Shown: positions 22,128 to 31,159, counted from the stretch's first letter. The stretch is 50,219 bases of DNA from Lutibacillus sp052034115 (GCA_052034115.1 JBPOIZ010000019.1:1-50219); one strand, 5' to 3'. The notes: generated from the letters alone by a model not told the origin. Made by a program: numbers and translations.

Positions 22128-23267
22128 GTGGCCAGGCCACTAGCCCTTCCCGACTTCCCCTGGGACACGCTCGTCCCCTATGCCGAGCGGGCCCGTCAGC
22201 ACCCCGACGGGATCGTTGACCTGTCCGTCGGCACCCCGGTCGATCCGACCCCGCCTGCCGTCCAGCAGGCCCTGCGTGCGGCGAGCGACGCCCCCGGCTA
22301 CCCCACGACCGTCGGGCCGCTGGCGCTGCGAGAGGCGATCGCGCGCTGGTTCGCGCGCCGCAGAGATGCCCCGGGGGTCAGCCCGGACGGCGTGCTACCG
22401 ACGATCGGGAGCAAGGAGTTCGTCGCCTGGTTGCCCACGGTGCTCGGGCTCGGCCCCGGGGATCGGGTCGGCATACCAGCGGTGGCGTACCCGACGTATG
22501 ACGTGGGGGCGCGCATCGCCGGGGCCGAACCGGTCGTGGTCGATGGGCTGGCGGCCCTCGGCCCGGTGACCACGAGCAGCGCACCGGCGTTGCTCTGGGT
22601 CAACTCCCCGAGCAACCCCACGGGGAAGGTGCTGGGGATCGAGCACCTGCGCAAGGTTGTCGACTGGGCCAGGCGGCACGGCGTCGTCGTGGCGTCGGAC
22701 GAGTGCTATGCCGAACTGGACTGGCGCGCCGCCAGCGAGCGGGCCGGCCTGTCCAGCGCGCCGAGCATCCTTCACCCGCAGGTGTGTGGCGGATCTCACG
22801 AGGGACTTCTGGCGGTCTACTCGATGTCCAAGCAGTCGAACCTGGCCGGCTACCGGGCCGGCTTCGTCGCGGGCGACCCGGCGCTGGTCGCTCGGCTTCT
22901 GGAGGTCCGCAAGCACGCCGGCATGATGATGCCGACCCCCGTGCAACGCGCGTTGTGGGCGGCACTGGAGGACGACGCCCATGTCGGTGCCCAGCGTGAG
23001 GTCTACCGCGCGCGGCGGGCCGCGCTCGGCGCTGCCTTGACCGCCTACGGGCTGCGGATCGAGCACTCCGAGGCCGGCCTGTACCTGTGGTGCACGGTGC
23101 CCGAGGGCGATCCCCGGGAGGGCTGGGCCGTCGTCGGCGAGCTGGCCGACCGGGGCATCCTCGTCGCTCCGGGTGCCTTCTACGGGACGGCTGGTCAGCG
23201 TCACGTGCGGGTGGCCCTGACCGCCACCGATGAGCGGATCGCGGCGGCTGTTTCTCGGCTGGCCTAG
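22128..23267 (+). CDS. dapC: N-succinyldiaminopimelate aminotransferase
   Basis: 379 residues, fold-type I PLP aminotransferase. GYPTTVGPLALREAIARWF, the NSPSNPTG motif, SDECYAELDW with the aspartate for the pyridine nitrogen, and the Schiff-base lysine in YSMSKQSNLAGYRAGF are all present; AGRH-like HVRVALT near the end binds the carboxylate. DapC converts N-succinyl-2-amino-6-ketopimelate to N-succinyl-LL-diaminopimelate for lysine and peptidoglycan. GTG 22128, immediately after fdxA. dapD and dapE lie 2.4 and 3.4 kb downstream of its stop, so the succinylase branch is nearly complete here. Confidence 0.93.
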   Translation: MARPLALPDFPWDTLVPYAERARQHPDGIVDLSVGTPVDPTPPAVQQALRAASDAPGYPTTVGPLALREAIARWFARRRDAPGVSPDGVLPTIGSKEFVAWLPTVLGLGPGDRVGIPAVAYPTYDVGARIAGAEPVVVDGLAALGPVTTSSAPALLWVNSPSNPTGKVLGIEHLRKVVDWARRHGVVVASDECYAELDWRAASERAGLSSAPSILHPQVCGGSHEGLLAVYSMSKQSNLAGYRAGFVAGDPALVARLLEVRKHAGMMMPTPVQRALWAALEDDAHVGAQREVYRARRAALGAALTAYGLRIEHSEAGLYLWCTVPEGDPREGWAVVGELADRGILVAPGAFYGTAGQRHVRVALTATDERIAAAVSRLA

Positions 23268-23392
23268 GCCCTGTCGAGGCGCCGACGTGGCGTCGGCCAC
23301 AGTGGTTGCCCGGTGAGACCCCTGGTGCCGCCCTGCGCGGGAGGTGGGGTAACGTCCGCATACCGGCACAGACGCCGACAAGGAGGCTCCCC

Positions 23393-24691
23393 ATGGCCAC
23401 TGCGGACAGCGACGCAGTCCTTCAGGCAGGCGAAACGACCCTGACGTTGCCCAGGGTGGCGGCGACGCAGGGCACCGATGGCCTGAACATCTCCGCGATG
23501 CTCGGCAAGACCGGCACGGTCACGTATGACGCGGGGTTCGTCAACACCGCGGCCTGCAAGAGCGCGATCACCTTCATCGACGGTGACCTCGGCATCCTGC
23601 GCTACCGGGGCTACCCCATCGAGCAGTTGGCCGAGCACTCGTCATACCTGGAGTCGAGCTACCTGCTCATCTACGGCGAGCTGCCCACGGCCGGCGAACT
23701 GTCCGCCTTCGACGCCAAGATCCGCCACCACACCCTGCTCCACGAGGACCTCAAGGCGTTCTTCCAGGGGTTTCCGCGCGACGCGCACCCCATGCCGGTG
23801 CTGTCGTCCGCGGTCTCGGCGCTGTCCACCTTCTATCAGGACAGCCTCGACCCGTTCGATCCCGAGCAGGTCGAGAACTCCACGATCCGGCTCCTGGCCA
23901 AGTTGCCCACGATCGCTGCCTACGCCTACAAGAAGTCAATGGGCCAGCCGTTCCTCTACCCGGACAACTCGCTCGGCCTGACCGAGAACTTCCTGCGGAT
24001 GACCTTCGGCTACCCCGCGGAGCCCTACGAGGTCGACCCGGTGGTAGCGCGCGCCCTCGACATGCTCCTGCTGCTCCACGCGGATCACGAGCAGAACTGC
24101 TCGACATCGACGGTCCGGCTCGTGGGTTCGTCGCACGCCAACCTGTTCGCCTCGATCTCCGCCGGGATCAATGCCCTGTTCGGCCCGCTGCACGGTGGGG
24201 CGAACCAAGCGGTGCTGGAGATGCTGAGCACCCTGCAGGCCTCCGGGGAGAGCCCGCAGGACTTCATGACCCGGGTGAAGAACAAGGAGTCCGGGTCCCG
24301 GCTCATGGGTTTCGGCCACCGGGTCTACAAGAACTACGACCCGCGGGCGTCCATCATCAAGCAGACCGCCGACGACATCTTGGCCAAACTCGGGGTCAAC
24401 GACCCGATGCTGCACCTGGCCCAGGAGCTCGAGGCGATCGCCTTGGCGGACGACTACTTCGTCGAGCGGCGGCTCTACCCGAACGTCGACTTCTACACCG
24501 GGCTGATCTACAAGGCCATGGGGTTCCCCACGAAGATGTTCACCGTGCTCTTCGCGTTGGGCCGGCTGCCCGGGTGGATCGCGCAGTGGCGCGAGATGAT
24601 CTCCGACCCGGACACCAAGATCGGGCGGCCCCGGCAGGTCTACGTCGGCGAGGCGACCCGCGACTACCTGCCGATCACGTCGCGAGGCTGA
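23393..24691 (+). CDS. gltA: Citrate synthase
   Basis: 432 residues, type II size. Catalytic blocks are LLLHADHEQNCSTSTVRLVGSS, PLHGGANQAVLEML (His), RLMGFGHRVYKNYDPRA (His) and NVDFYTGLIYKAMGFP (Asp). It condenses oxaloacetate with acetyl-CoA in the TCA cycle. ATG 23393 is set by AAGGAGG at 23380-23386 with 6-nt spacing; TAACGT at 23350 is a possible -10. A small hairpin (GCCGACG-TGG-CGTCGGC, 23281-23297) separates it from dapC. Its 3' end overlaps the convergent gene by 17 bp. Confidence 0.97.
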   Translation: MATADSDAVLQAGETTLTLPRVAATQGTDGLNISAMLGKTGTVTYDAGFVNTAACKSAITFIDGDLGILRYRGYPIEQLAEHSSYLESSYLLIYGELPTAGELSAFDAKIRHHTLLHEDLKAFFQGFPRDAHPMPVLSSAVSALSTFYQDSLDPFDPEQVENSTIRLLAKLPTIAAYAYKKSMGQPFLYPDNSLGLTENFLRMTFGYPAEPYEVDPVVARALDMLLLLHADHEQNCSTSTVRLVGSSHANLFASISAGINALFGPLHGGANQAVLEMLSTLQASGESPQDFMTRVKNKESGSRLMGFGHRVYKNYDPRASIIKQTADDILAKLGVNDPMLHLAQELEAIALADDYFVERRLYPNVDFYTGLIYKAMGFPTKMFTVLFALGRLPGWIAQWREMISDPDTKIGRPRQVYVGEATRDYLPITSRG

Positions 24692-25568
24692 TCGCAACCT
24701 GGCCGTCGGGGAGCTTCGTGGTCGCGACGGACCACGACATGGCGGCGTCGCCCTTGCCGCGCACCCAGCGTCGATCGCCGACCTGCACTGCGACGACGTC
24801 GTAGAGCCCGGCCCGCGCGACGGCCCAGGCCGCGACCGCCCAGGTTTGCCGGCTGTCCTGCGCCACAGCGGTGACGGTGTCCGAATCGTCCGAGGCCGCG
24901 GCATCGATCCCCATCTGGGTCCTGAGGTGGTCGACGACCTGGAGGCTCCCCACGGCGTCTTGAGCCGACATGGCCTCGAGCGCCGTCTCGCTGGTCGAGC
25001 CGGCCGGATCGAGCCGGCAGACCAGGCCGGCCGGCGAGTGCCCCGTCAGGGCCGAGGCGAAGACGCGCGCGAGCGACTCGTGTTTGGCGTAGGCCCGGGG
25101 GTAGGCGCTGCGCTGCACGCGTTGCGCGGCCGCCGCGATATCCATGGTCTCGTAGCCGCGGATCTTCACCAGCGCGTCGAAGAACCGGTTCGTCGCGTAG
25201 GTCGGGTCGAGGATCTGTTCTTCGCTTCCCCAGCCCTGGCTCGGGCGTTGTTGGAACAGCCCGATCGAGTCGCGATCACCGTGGGTGATGTTGCGCAGCT
25301 TCGACTCCTGCAGCGCCGTGGCCAAGGCGATCGTCACGGCTCGGGCCGGCAGCCCACGCTTCTCGGCAATGGCTGAGACGAGGGCGGCGTTCTGGGTCTG
25401 GTCCACGTCGAGGGCGAAGCGCACCGAGCCGGAACGGGCCTCGCACAGGGCCGGTCCCACCGTCGACAAGAGCCTCGTCACCGTGACATAGCCCGCCACG
25501 GCCACGGCGGCCGCCGCCACGACGGCGATCAACCGCCGGGCGCGGCGCTTGGGCGGGGCATCGGTCAC
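24675..25568 (-). CDS. Secreted or membrane-anchored lysozyme-like protein
   Basis: 297 residues from GTG 25568 (VTDAPPKRRARR). A basic start is followed by one hydrophobic helix (LIAVVAAAAVAVAGYVTVT), an uncleaved anchor or signal. The extracellular part has a transglycosylase-like core: AVTIALATALQESKLRNIT with a candidate catalytic Glu, then DRDSIGLFQQRPSQGWGS and LDPTYATNRFFDALVKI. The same actinobacterial family is often mislabelled as a heavy-metal or cobalt transporter; nothing here suggests transport. A second half after ~170 is unassigned, with periodic alanine-rich helices. A longer open frame upstream is in junk and was not used. Cleavage of peptidoglycan is inferred from fold only. 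Confidence 0.72.
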   Translation of the reverse strand: MTDAPPKRRARRLIAVVAAAAVAVAGYVTVTRLLSTVGPALCEARSGSVRFALDVDQTQNAALVSAIAEKRGLPARAVTIALATALQESKLRNITHGDRDSIGLFQQRPSQGWGSEEQILDPTYATNRFFDALVKIRGYETMDIAAAAQRVQRSAYPRAYAKHESLARVFASALTGHSPAGLVCRLDPAGSTSETALEAMSAQDAVGSLQVVDHLRTQMGIDAAASDDSDTVTAVAQDSRQTWAVAAWAVARAGLYDVVAVQVGDRRWVRGKGDAAMSWSVATTKLPDGQVAISLAT

Positions 25569-25651
25569 GGGTGTCCTGGTCGGCTGCTGCTCGAAGGGGG
25601 CAAGGGGTCGTGTTCGTCGTGGCCGGGTGGCTGCTTCTCGTCGGTTGGCGG

Positions 25652-26599
25652 CTAGTCGTTGGCGTGCAGGGCCTCGTTGAGGGCGATGCCGTCCCCCGAA
25701 CGGACCCTGGCCTCCACCGCTCCGGTGACGGAGTTGCGGATGAAGAGCAGTCCGTCGTGCCCGGAGAGGTCCCGGGCCTTGACCACACGAGCGTCCGGGA
25801 GGGTCACTTTGGTTCCAGCGGTCAGGTAGAGGCCGGCCTCGACAACGCAGTCGTCCCCGAGCGCGATCCCTAGGCCGGACTCGGCGCCGAGCAGGCAGCG
25901 CCGCCCGATCCGGACCCGTTCGGTCCCGCCGCCGGACAGCGTGCCCATCGTCGAAGCGCCGCCGCCGACGTCCGAGCCGTCGCCGACCACGACGCCCTGG
26001 CTGATGCGCCCCTCGATCATCGAGGCCCCGAGCGTGCCGGCATTGAAGTTGACGAAGCCCTCGTGCATGACGGTCGTCCCGCTGGCCAGGTGAGCACCGA
26101 GCCGCACCCGGTCGGCGTCGGCGATCCGTACGCCCGACGGGACGACGTAGTCGACCATGCGGGGAAACTTGTCGACGCCGTAGACGGTCACCGGGCCGGT
26201 CGCGAGCAACCGCGCTCGGGTCGCCTCGAAGCCGTCGACCGCGCACGGCCCCCGGCTGGTCCACACGACGTTGGGCAGGACGGCGAAGATCCCGTCCAGG
26301 TTGATCGAGTTCGGGGTGACCAACCGGTGCGAGAGCAGATGCAGACGCAGGTAGGCGTCGGCGGTGCCGCTCGGGGCAGCGTCGAGGTCGATCCACAGCC
26401 CCGACCCGTGCACCCGGACGCCGCGGGCCTCGTCGACGCGGAACAGCGCCCGGAGGTGGTCCGGGAAGTCCTGCTGGTCGTCGTAGCCGTCCCCGAGGTG
26501 CGGTTCGGGATACCACGCGTCGAGGACCTGCCCCGCGCTGACGCCCGAGTGGACCACCGTCTGCACGCCCAGTGCCCAGGCGCCGCGCACACCGCTCAT
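25652..26599 (-). CDS. dapD: Tetrahydrodipicolinate N-succinyltransferase
   Basis: 315 residues of the actinobacterial DapD type. The C-terminal half is a left-handed beta-helix of hexapeptide repeats: IADADRVRLGAHLASGTTVMHEGFVNFNAGTLGASMIEGRISQGVVVGDGSDVGGGAS. DapD adds succinyl from succinyl-CoA to tetrahydrodipicolinate as a trimer. ATG 26599 is 7 nt after TAGGCT on the minus strand. It is back to back with dapE; the two leaderless-type promoters interlock in 45 bp. Confidence 0.95.
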   Translation of the reverse strand: MSGVRGAWALGVQTVVHSGVSAGQVLDAWYPEPHLGDGYDDQQDFPDHLRALFRVDEARGVRVHGSGLWIDLDAAPSGTADAYLRLHLLSHRLVTPNSINLDGIFAVLPNVVWTSRGPCAVDGFEATRARLLATGPVTVYGVDKFPRMVDYVVPSGVRIADADRVRLGAHLASGTTVMHEGFVNFNAGTLGASMIEGRISQGVVVGDGSDVGGGASTMGTLSGGGTERVRIGRRCLLGAESGLGIALGDDCVVEAGLYLTAGTKVTLPDARVVKARDLSGHDGLLFIRNSVTGAVEARVRSGDGIALNEALHAND

Positions 26600-26606
26600 G
26601 GCGGCA

Positions 26607-26637
26607 AGCCTAGGTGACCGGGTCCTCTGGGTAGGGT
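26607..26637. promoter_or_regulatory. Interlocked divergent promoters of dapD and dapE
   Basis: TAGGCT (minus strand, 26612-26607) sits 7 nt before the dapD ATG, and TAGGGT (26632-26637) 7 nt before the dapE ATG. Only 19 bp separate the two hexamers, so each -35 position falls on or beside the other's -10. Neither -35 resembles TTGACA. Confidence 0.55.
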
Positions 26638-26644
26638 GACGACC

Positions 26645-27733
26645 ATGCCGCAGACACCCGCGCTGGACCTGTCCGTCGACGTCGTGGCGCTGACCGCCGC
26701 GGTGTGCGACATCGAGTCGGTCAGCGGCGCCGAGGCGGCGCTCGCCGACGCTGTGGAGGCGCAGCTGCGGGCGCTGGGTCACCTGGAGGTCGTCCGTGAC
26801 GGGGACACCGTCATCGCCCGCACCCAGCTGGGACGCGGGGAACGCGTGGTGCTGGCCGGGCACCTCGACACGGTGCCGCTGACCACTCCGCCGAACCTCC
26901 CGACCCGCCGCGAGACCGACCTGGACGGCGTCGAGGTCCTCATCGGTCGGGGGACCGTCGACATGAAGGGCGGCATCGCGGTGCAGCTACGGGTCGCCCA
27001 CGAGCTGCGCGACCCCAACCGGGACCTGACCTTCATCTTCTACGAGTGCGAAGAGGTCGAGTCCGAGCGCAATGGGTTGGCGCGCATCGCGGCCAACCGA
27101 CCGGACCTGCTCGAGGCCGACTTCGCGGTCCTGCTCGAGCCCACCGACGGGGGGATCGAGGGAGGCTGCAAGGGCACCTTGCGGGCCAGCGTCACAGCCA
27201 CCGGCGTCGCCGCCCACTCGGCCCGGCCATGGCGCGGCAAGAACGCCATCCACGAGGCCGGCGGCATCGTGGACCGCCTCCGCGCCTACGTCGCGCGCGA
27301 GGTGGAGGTCGATGGCCTGCTCTACCACGAGGCACTCAGCGCGGTCGGTATCCGCGGCGGCATCGCCGGCAACGTCATACCGGATCGGTGCGTCGTCGAG
27401 GTGAACTACCGCTACGCCCCGGACCGCGACGCCACCGCGGCCGAGGCGCACGTCCGAGAGGTCTTCGACGGGTATGACGTCGAGATCGTCGACAACGCAG
27501 CCGGTGCCCGCCCAGGCCTGCACCTGCCGGCGGCGCGTGACTTCGTCGCCGCCCTCGGCCTGCCGGTCGGTCCGAAGGAGGGCTGGACCGACGTGGCGCG
27601 GTTCTCCGCTCTCGGCGTGCCCGCGGTGAACTTCGGGCCGGGTGACCCGGGCCGCGCCCATGCCGACGACGAGCGGTGCCCGGTGGCGCAGCTGCGCCTC
27701 GCCGAAGCTGCGTTGTTGCGGTGGCTGCGCTGA
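26645..27733 (+). CDS. dapE: Succinyl-diaminopimelate desuccinylase
   Basis: 362 residues, M20 peptidase family. Metal ligands appear in VVLAGHLDTVPL, GRGTVDMKGGIAVQL and FYECEEVESERNGL (general-base Glu followed by a ligand Glu), with HADDERCP near the end. The length and GWTDVARFSALGVPAVNFGPGD are DapE features. It releases succinate to form LL-diaminopimelate. ATG 26645 is set by the leaderless TAGGGT 7 nt upstream. With dapC and dapD it gives three of the steps of the succinylase pathway in 5.6 kb. Confidence 0.94.
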   Translation: MPQTPALDLSVDVVALTAAVCDIESVSGAEAALADAVEAQLRALGHLEVVRDGDTVIARTQLGRGERVVLAGHLDTVPLTTPPNLPTRRETDLDGVEVLIGRGTVDMKGGIAVQLRVAHELRDPNRDLTFIFYECEEVESERNGLARIAANRPDLLEADFAVLLEPTDGGIEGGCKGTLRASVTATGVAAHSARPWRGKNAIHEAGGIVDRLRAYVAREVEVDGLLYHEALSAVGIRGGIAGNVIPDRCVVEVNYRYAPDRDATAAEAHVREVFDGYDVEIVDNAAGARPGLHLPAARDFVAALGLPVGPKEGWTDVARFSALGVPAVNFGPGDPGRAHADDERCPVAQLRLAEAALLRWLR

Positions 27734-27763
27734 GGCTGCGCTCGGTGACGTAGCCTGACCAGC

Positions 27764-28522
27764 GTGAACCTGACGCCGGAAGGCAGCTACGTCAAGGGCC
27801 CCGTGGTGCTTCGCGGGCGCAACATCCCGGTGACGACCACCGATCAGCGGCTGCTCGACCACTCACAAGGATCGGACTGGCTGCACGCCGACCCGTGGCG
27901 GGTCATGCGGATCCAGAGCGAGTTCGTCGAGGGTTTCAGCGCGCTCGCCGAGCTCGGGCCGGCGATCAGCGTCTTCGGCTCGGCCAGGATCACCCCGGAC
28001 CAACCGGCCTACCAGCTGGGGGAGCAGGTCGGCCGCCGTCTCGTCGAGGCGGGGTATGCCGTCATCACCGGTGGTGGCCCCGGCGCGATGGAGGCCGCCA
28101 ACAAGGGCGCCTTCGAGGCCGGCGGAATCTCCGTGGGGCTGAACATCGAGTTGCCCTTCGAGCAAGGGTCGAACCCCTACCTCACGGTGGCGGTCCACTT
28201 CCGCTACTTCTTCGCCCGCAAGACGATGTTCGTCAAGTACGCGCACGGTTTCGTCGTCCTTCCTGGCGGTTTCGGCACCTTCGACGAGCTGTTCGAGGCG
28301 CTCGTTCTCGTCCAGACCCATAAGGTGACCCGCTTTCCCATCGTCCTGCTCGGCACCGACTACTGGGGCGGGCTGGTCGACTGGCTGCGCTCCACGGTCG
28401 CCGATCACGGCATGATCTCGCCGAAGGACATCGATCTGCTGCATGTCACCGACGACCCGGAGGAAGCGGTCCGGATCGCGACATCGGGGCGCCCCGGCGG
28501 CAACGGCCACCGTCCGTCCTGA
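27764..28522 (+). CDS. LOG family / TIGR00730 nucleoside 5'-monophosphate phosphoribohydrolase
   Basis: 252 residues. AISVFGSARITPDQPAY opens the Rossmann-type core near residue 68, VITGGGPGAMEAANKGAFEAGG follows, and the diagnostic PGGFGTFDELFE lies at residues 167-178. Members hydrolyse cytokinin riboside monophosphates or other nucleotides to a free base and ribose 5-phosphate. An N-terminal ~50-residue extension precedes the core, as in the mycobacterial Rv1205 group. GTG 27764 is 7 nt after TAGCCT (27751-27756). It follows dapE by 30 bp. Actual substrate not shown. Confidence 0.88.
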   Translation: MNLTPEGSYVKGPVVLRGRNIPVTTTDQRLLDHSQGSDWLHADPWRVMRIQSEFVEGFSALAELGPAISVFGSARITPDQPAYQLGEQVGRRLVEAGYAVITGGGPGAMEAANKGAFEAGGISVGLNIELPFEQGSNPYLTVAVHFRYFFARKTMFVKYAHGFVVLPGGFGTFDELFEALVLVQTHKVTRFPIVLLGTDYWGGLVDWLRSTVADHGMISPKDIDLLHVTDDPEEAVRIATSGRPGGNGHRPS

Positions 28523-28550
28523 GCCGGCTTCGCTGTGGCACGATGCAGCG

Positions 28551-28886
28551 GTGATGTGGTTCTTCGTCGGCTGCGCGGTGGTCGCCGCCGCCTTGACTGT
28601 CGGGCTCGTCGTCGGCCGAGTCGACGGCGGCCTCGGTCGTCCGACCTCCGGTCTGGCGCACGTGCCCCTACCGCTGGGCCGGGAGGTCACCGCGGAGGAT
28701 GTCGCGGACCTGCGCTTCGATGTCGCGCTGCGGGGCTACCGGATGGAGCAGGTCGACGACGTCCTGGACCGGCTCAAGGCCGAGTTGAGCACGCTGCACC
28801 AGATCATCGCCGCGGAGCCGGCCGCTGAGGCCGACGCGTCGGCCCCGCTCTGGGCCCCTGACCAGGTCGCCGAGGAGCCGCGCTGA
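28551..28886 (+). CDS. DivIVA-domain small membrane protein
   Basis: About 111 residues: an N-terminal transmembrane helix (MWFFVGCAVVAAALTVGLVVG) then a short cytosolic DivIVA-like segment with DLRFDVALRGYRMEQVDDVLDRLKAEL, whose GYR-x-x-QVD core is characteristic, and a coiled-coil-like helix. Proteins of this kind occur at the corresponding place in M. tuberculosis (Rv1209). GTG 28551 sits 6 nt after CACGAT; ATG 28554 is next. It is probably a small pole or septum-associated factor, but role is not shown. The SRPBCC gene starts 1 bp after its stop, so they are cotranscribed. Confidence 0.8.
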   Translation: MMWFFVGCAVVAAALTVGLVVGRVDGGLGRPTSGLAHVPLPLGREVTAEDVADLRFDVALRGYRMEQVDDVLDRLKAELSTLHQIIAAEPAAEADASAPLWAPDQVAEEPR

Positions 28887-28887
28887 C

Positions 28888-29343
28888 ATGGCTGCCGTTC
28901 ACATCGTGCGCTCGGTCGCTGCCCCGGCCGGTCGGGTCTGGGAGGCCCTGGTCGACTTCGCCGCGCACGGGCGGGTCGTGCCGCTAACCCGGATGCGGCT
29001 GGGCGACGGGCCGGTCGGTCCCGGCTGGCGGTTCGTGGCCGAGACAGGCCTCGGCCCGGCCCGCTTCGCCGACGTCATGGAGGTCCAGACGTGGGAGCCG
29101 CCGGCGCACCCCGAGGACGGGGGCCGTTTCGTCATCCGCAAGGTCGGCCGACTGCTCGGCGGATATGCCGACGTCCGCGTCGACCCGTCCGGGCCGAACA
29201 GCAGCCGGGTCACCTGGACCGAGGAGATCCTGCTCCGGCCAGAAGCCATCGGGCGCCGATTGGGCCCGATCGTCGACCCGGCCACTTCGCTGCTGTTCGG
29301 CCGCACCGTCGATGCCCTGACCAAGCATCTGGCGCCACGGTGA
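28888..29343 (+). CDS. SRPBCC (START-like) family protein
   Basis: 151 residues of the helix-grip fold: VHIVRSVAAPAGRVWEALVDFAAHGRVVPLTRM at the start, PGWRFVAETGLGPARFADVMEVQTWEPP in the middle, and the long C-terminal helix RLGPIVDPATSLLFGRTVDALTKHL. Such proteins bind hydrophobic ligands in an internal cavity and often act in polyketide or lipid metabolism or as co-chaperones. ATG 28888 follows the DivIVA-like stop by 1 bp; its stop overlaps the tag start by one base. Ligand unknown. Confidence 0.83.
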   Translation: MAAVHIVRSVAAPAGRVWEALVDFAAHGRVVPLTRMRLGDGPVGPGWRFVAETGLGPARFADVMEVQTWEPPAHPEDGGRFVIRKVGRLLGGYADVRVDPSGPNSSRVTWTEEILLRPEAIGRRLGPIVDPATSLLFGRTVDALTKHLAPR

Positions 29344-29930
29344 TGGATGTCCCGCGACCAGGGGCCACCCTCGGGTCCGATGGGCTGCCGCGCTGCGGCT
29401 GGGCGTTGTCGGCCCCCGACTACGTGACGTACCACGATCAGGAGTGGGGCCGGCCGGTCCACGGGGAAACCGCCCTGTTCGAACGGCTCACCCTCGAGGC
29501 GTTCCAGTCCGGGTTGTCCTGGTTGACCATCCTGCGCAAGCGCGCCGCATTCAGGGCCGCCTTCGCCGCCTTCGACCCCGAGCAGGTCGCTGCCTTCGAC
29601 GCGGCTGACGAGGATCGACTGATGGGCGATGCCGGCATCGTCCGGAACCGGGCGAAGATCCGCGCGGCAGTGACGAACGCCCGGGCCACCGTGGACCTGC
29701 GCGGCCACGGGGGCCTTGATGCTCTGGTCTGGTCGCATCGCCCGGCCGACCATCGGCGGCCCCGGTCGTTGTCGCAGATCCCGGCCACGAGTCCGGAATC
29801 CACCGCTCTCGCCGCAGCGCTCAAACGTTCCGGGTTCGCCTTCCTCGGCCCGACCACCGTGTATGCCGCGATGCAGGCTTGCGGCATCGTCGACGACCAT
29901 GTGATCGGATGCCACCGGGGCGAGGTATGA
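29343..29930 (+). CDS. tag: DNA-3-methyladenine glycosylase I
   Basis: 195 residues. Tag signatures are CGWALSAPDYVTYHDQEWGRP near residue 20, with zinc ligands Cys and His, LFERLTLEAFQSGLSWLTILRKR, then GFAFLGPTTVYAAMQACGIVDDHVIGCH, which supplies the second His and Cys. It excises 3-methyladenine from alkylated DNA. ATG 29343 shares a base with the preceding stop, and its own stop overlaps the membrane glycosyltransferase start as ATGA, so four genes from 28551 form one operon. The tag position after a DivIVA-like gene matches Rv1209-Rv1210. Confidence 0.95.
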   Translation: MDVPRPGATLGSDGLPRCGWALSAPDYVTYHDQEWGRPVHGETALFERLTLEAFQSGLSWLTILRKRAAFRAAFAAFDPEQVAAFDAADEDRLMGDAGIVRNRAKIRAAVTNARATVDLRGHGGLDALVWSHRPADHRRPRSLSQIPATSPESTALAAALKRSGFAFLGPTTVYAAMQACGIVDDHVIGCHRGEV

Positions 29931-31153
29931 CGACGGTGCGGCGGTCCCGCCCTACCCTGGGCTTCGCCGTGGCGGTGCTGGTGGCCTACGCCGTATGTCG
30001 TGCCATCAGCGCTGTCGTCCTGGTGCTCGTCGCGCCCTACCAGGAGCCGACCGGGTGGACCGGTCCGTCGGTGACCTACCTCAGCTTCACCCAGCAGTGG
30101 GATGCCCAGTGGTATCAGCGCATCGCCAGCGAAGGTTACCCGCGATCCGTGCCCATCGGGGACGACGGGCACGTCCAGCAGAACCCGTGGGCTTTCTACC
30201 CCCTGTATCCGTTCACCGTGAAGGGTCTGGTGATCCTGACCCGCGCCGATCCGGTCGTGGTGTCGGCCACCCTCTCGCTGGTCCTGGGCGCCGTGGCCGC
30301 GGTGCTCCTCGGGCTGTTCTTGCGGCGTCGGCTCGGTCCTGCGGCGGCCTTGCTCACCGTGGTCGTCTACGCGAGCGCTCCGGCTGCACCGATCTTCCAG
30401 GTCGCCTACACCGAGTCGATGGCCATGGCGCTGCTGGCCGGCTTCCTCCTCGCGGCGGACTCCCGACGGTGGGCCACCGCTGGAGCACTGGCCCTGGTCC
30501 TGGGGATCACCCGCCCGATCGCCGTGCCGTTGGCCGCGGTCGCGGTCGTGGCTGTGGTCGTCGGGTGGCGGGCGTCGCGTCCGCAGCGCCCCGAGGCGCT
30601 GGCCATGCTGGCGATGGTCGCCGCTTGCGGCCTCGCCGGGCTGATCTGGCCGGCCACGGCCGCGCTGGTCACCGGCTCACCGACCGCGTACCCGGACACC
30701 ATGTCGGCCTGGCGGGGCAGTGGTCAGATCGTGCCGGTGCTGCCCTGGCTCGACAACTCCCACTACTTCTTCGGGGATGCCGGCCCGTGGCTGCTGGCCG
30801 GGTCCATCCTGCTCGTCGTGGCGATGGTGGCCGGGCCGTGGGCGGCCGGGCTCGGCGCGGTGGCCCGCGCCTGGGCCTTGGCCTACCCGGCATACCTGCT
30901 CGCCGTTCTCGACCCGGGCACGAGCCTGGTCCGATACCTGCTGCCGATGTTTCCGCTGGCCGCGGTGGCCATCGGGGTTGGCGGCGGGTCGGCCAACACC
31001 GACCTCGGCCCGCCACGGCCGAACCAGTGGCGTTGGCCCAGGCTGGGCAGCCTGGTGGCGACCGTGCTCATCACCGCCGCGTGCGTCATCGGGCAGTACT
31101 TCTGGACCGACGGCCTCTGGCGGTTCGTCCCGCCGACCGACTGGCCGCCGTAG
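29927..31153 (+). CDS. GT-C-like polytopic glycosyltransferase (PIG-V/mannosyltransferase type)
   Basis: 408 residues with about nine to ten transmembrane helices. In the first extracytoplasmic loop: FTQQWDAQWYQRIASEGYP, then NPWAFYPLYPFTV; the W-D-x-x-W-Y/F-x-x-I-A-x-x-G-Y pattern and FYPLYP are found in PIG-V-like mannosyltransferases and related GT-C enzymes using polyprenyl-phosphate sugars. TRPIA in a later helix is also typical of them. It starts inside the tag stop (ATGA, 29927). The acceptor is unknown; a role in protein or lipoglycan mannosylation is inferred. Confidence 0.8.
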   Translation: MTTVRRSRPTLGFAVAVLVAYAVCRAISAVVLVLVAPYQEPTGWTGPSVTYLSFTQQWDAQWYQRIASEGYPRSVPIGDDGHVQQNPWAFYPLYPFTVKGLVILTRADPVVVSATLSLVLGAVAAVLLGLFLRRRLGPAAALLTVVVYASAPAAPIFQVAYTESMAMALLAGFLLAADSRRWATAGALALVLGITRPIAVPLAAVAVVAVVVGWRASRPQRPEALAMLAMVAACGLAGLIWPATAALVTGSPTAYPDTMSAWRGSGQIVPVLPWLDNSHYFFGDAGPWLLAGSILLVVAMVAGPWAAGLGAVARAWALAYPAYLLAVLDPGTSLVRYLLPMFPLAAVAIGVGGGSANTDLGPPRPNQWRWPRLGSLVATVLITAACVIGQYFWTDGLWRFVPPTDWPP

Positions 31154-31159
31154 GACGGC

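Noticed and set aside
25569..26516. Long N-terminal extension of the lysozyme-like gene
   Set aside because: It overlaps dapD on the same strand in another frame, is Arg/Pro-rich, and the start at 25568 gives a normal basic-hydrophobic N-terminus.
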